The notes under the pieces were generated by a model, which saw only the letters and a list, made by a program, of their open reading frames with translations, ran no database searches and had not been told where the DNA came from. A program made the position numbers and the translations under genes. A stretch of DNA of 64,000 bases from Bacteroidales bacterium (GTDB taxonomy: Bacteria; Bacteroidota; Bacteroidia; Bacteroidales; UBA932): the NCBI GenBank assembly GCA_017454335.1, contig JAFTDE010000056.1, forward strand, positions 1 through 64,000, in the 5' to 3' direction. Below are positions 63,781 through 64,000 of the stretch, one piece after another (position 1 is the first letter of the stretch; every line of letters begins with the position of its first letter).

Positions 63781-64000
63781 TTAGTTCTCAAAAGGGATGA
63801 CCGATACGTAGGATTTGTCCTCTCTCTTGCGGGTGAACTTGACCGTTCCGTCTACAAGAGCATACAGGGTGTGGTCCTTGCCCATACCGACATTGCGGTC
63901 CGGGTTGTGGACGGTACCTCTCTGACGCACGATGATGTTGCCGGCCTTAACGACTTCGCCGCCGAATTTCTTGAGGCCCAGACGCTTGCTATGGGACTCA
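63781..64000 (-). CDS. rpmA: 50S ribosomal protein L27 (5' end beyond window)
   Basis: The last 73 residues of L27, reading [19 protein letters not shown], then [20 protein letters not shown] and ending VSVIPFEN. The gene enters from the right edge; about 12-15 N-terminal codons are missing. rplU probably lies beyond the edge. Confidence 0.93.
   Translation of the reverse strand, partial: ESHSKRLGLKKFGGEVVKAGNIIVRQRGTVHNPDRNVGMGKDHTLYALVDGTVKFTRKREDKSYVSVIPFEN

Noticed and set aside
1..64000. tRNA, rRNA or known riboswitch genes
   Set aside because: No cloverleaf, rRNA-like or familiar aptamer sequence was recognised when reading the intergenic gaps, all of which are shorter than about 270 bp.

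Overview
The window is a chromosomal stretch from a GC-rich member of the Bacteroidales (Bacteroidota). Evidence: at least twenty promoter elements fit the Bacteroidota -7 consensus TAnnTTTG; almost no gene has a Shine-Dalgarno sequence; and the gene content is typical of the group (Hc1-like histone, L25/Ctc, a 29-residue COX24-type ribosomal protein, clostripain and M6 proteases, OMP_b-brl outer-membrane barrel, DUF4954, reverse rubrerythrin). I judge base composition by eye only. An Alistipes/RC9/Cryptobacteroides-like lineage is a guess. I see no tRNA, rRNA, CRISPR array, IS transposase or prophage.

Layout. 1-5354 (+): L-rhamnose catabolism (end of rhaA, then rhaT and a coupled YqiA-like esterase), followed by a DUF4954/SIS-domain pair. 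5355-5616 holds a very long hairpin terminator and a 133-bp palindromic element. 5617-6486 (-) is an M28-fold protein that has lost most active-site residues. 6520-14517 (+) is a TPR / YycJ / ABC exporter / VanZ / amidase-golvesin run. 14504-19572 (-) is a phosphate-uptake operon, DUF47 then PiT, with a GH78 rhamnosidase-sialidase fusion sitting between the two phosphate genes. 19688-23588 carries SIMPL, PAP2 and rfbDCB (dTDP-L-rhamnose synthesis). 23634-33594 is mostly housekeeping: rnhA, pdxA, recX, patatin-barrel, rlmN, recA, trpS, a helix-hairpin-helix protein, rsmI and tdk.

33599-39667: xerD-like recombinase, a clostripain lipoprotein, rplY-pth, an Hc1-like histone gene, a structured intergenic region, and an M6 protease with a lipoprotein. 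39659-45780: tpiA, tyrS, rbfA, a LolC/E-like permease, manA-type isomerase, DJ-1, hslR and rubrerythrin. 45830-49462 (-): HU, COX24-like, rng, and a GH28 pectinase. 49621-54271 (+): lon, ung, coaD, a thioredoxin-like lipoprotein and a ribbon-helix-helix protein. 54234-64000 (-): rpmA (cut by the edge), serS, ruvC, an outer-membrane barrel, 5-formyl-THF cyclo-ligase, and then LysE, PASTA, rluD-type and lnt.

Rhamnose recurs. GH28 and GH78 could release it from pectin, rhaT/rhaA would import and isomerise it, and rfbDCB makes dTDP-rhamnose for the cell surface. Genes are packed very tightly: many stop/start overlaps (TAATG, TGATG, ATGA, GTGA), opposed stop codons that abut, and promoters whose -7 box ends only 4-7 bp before the start codon, predicting leaderless or nearly leaderless mRNAs.
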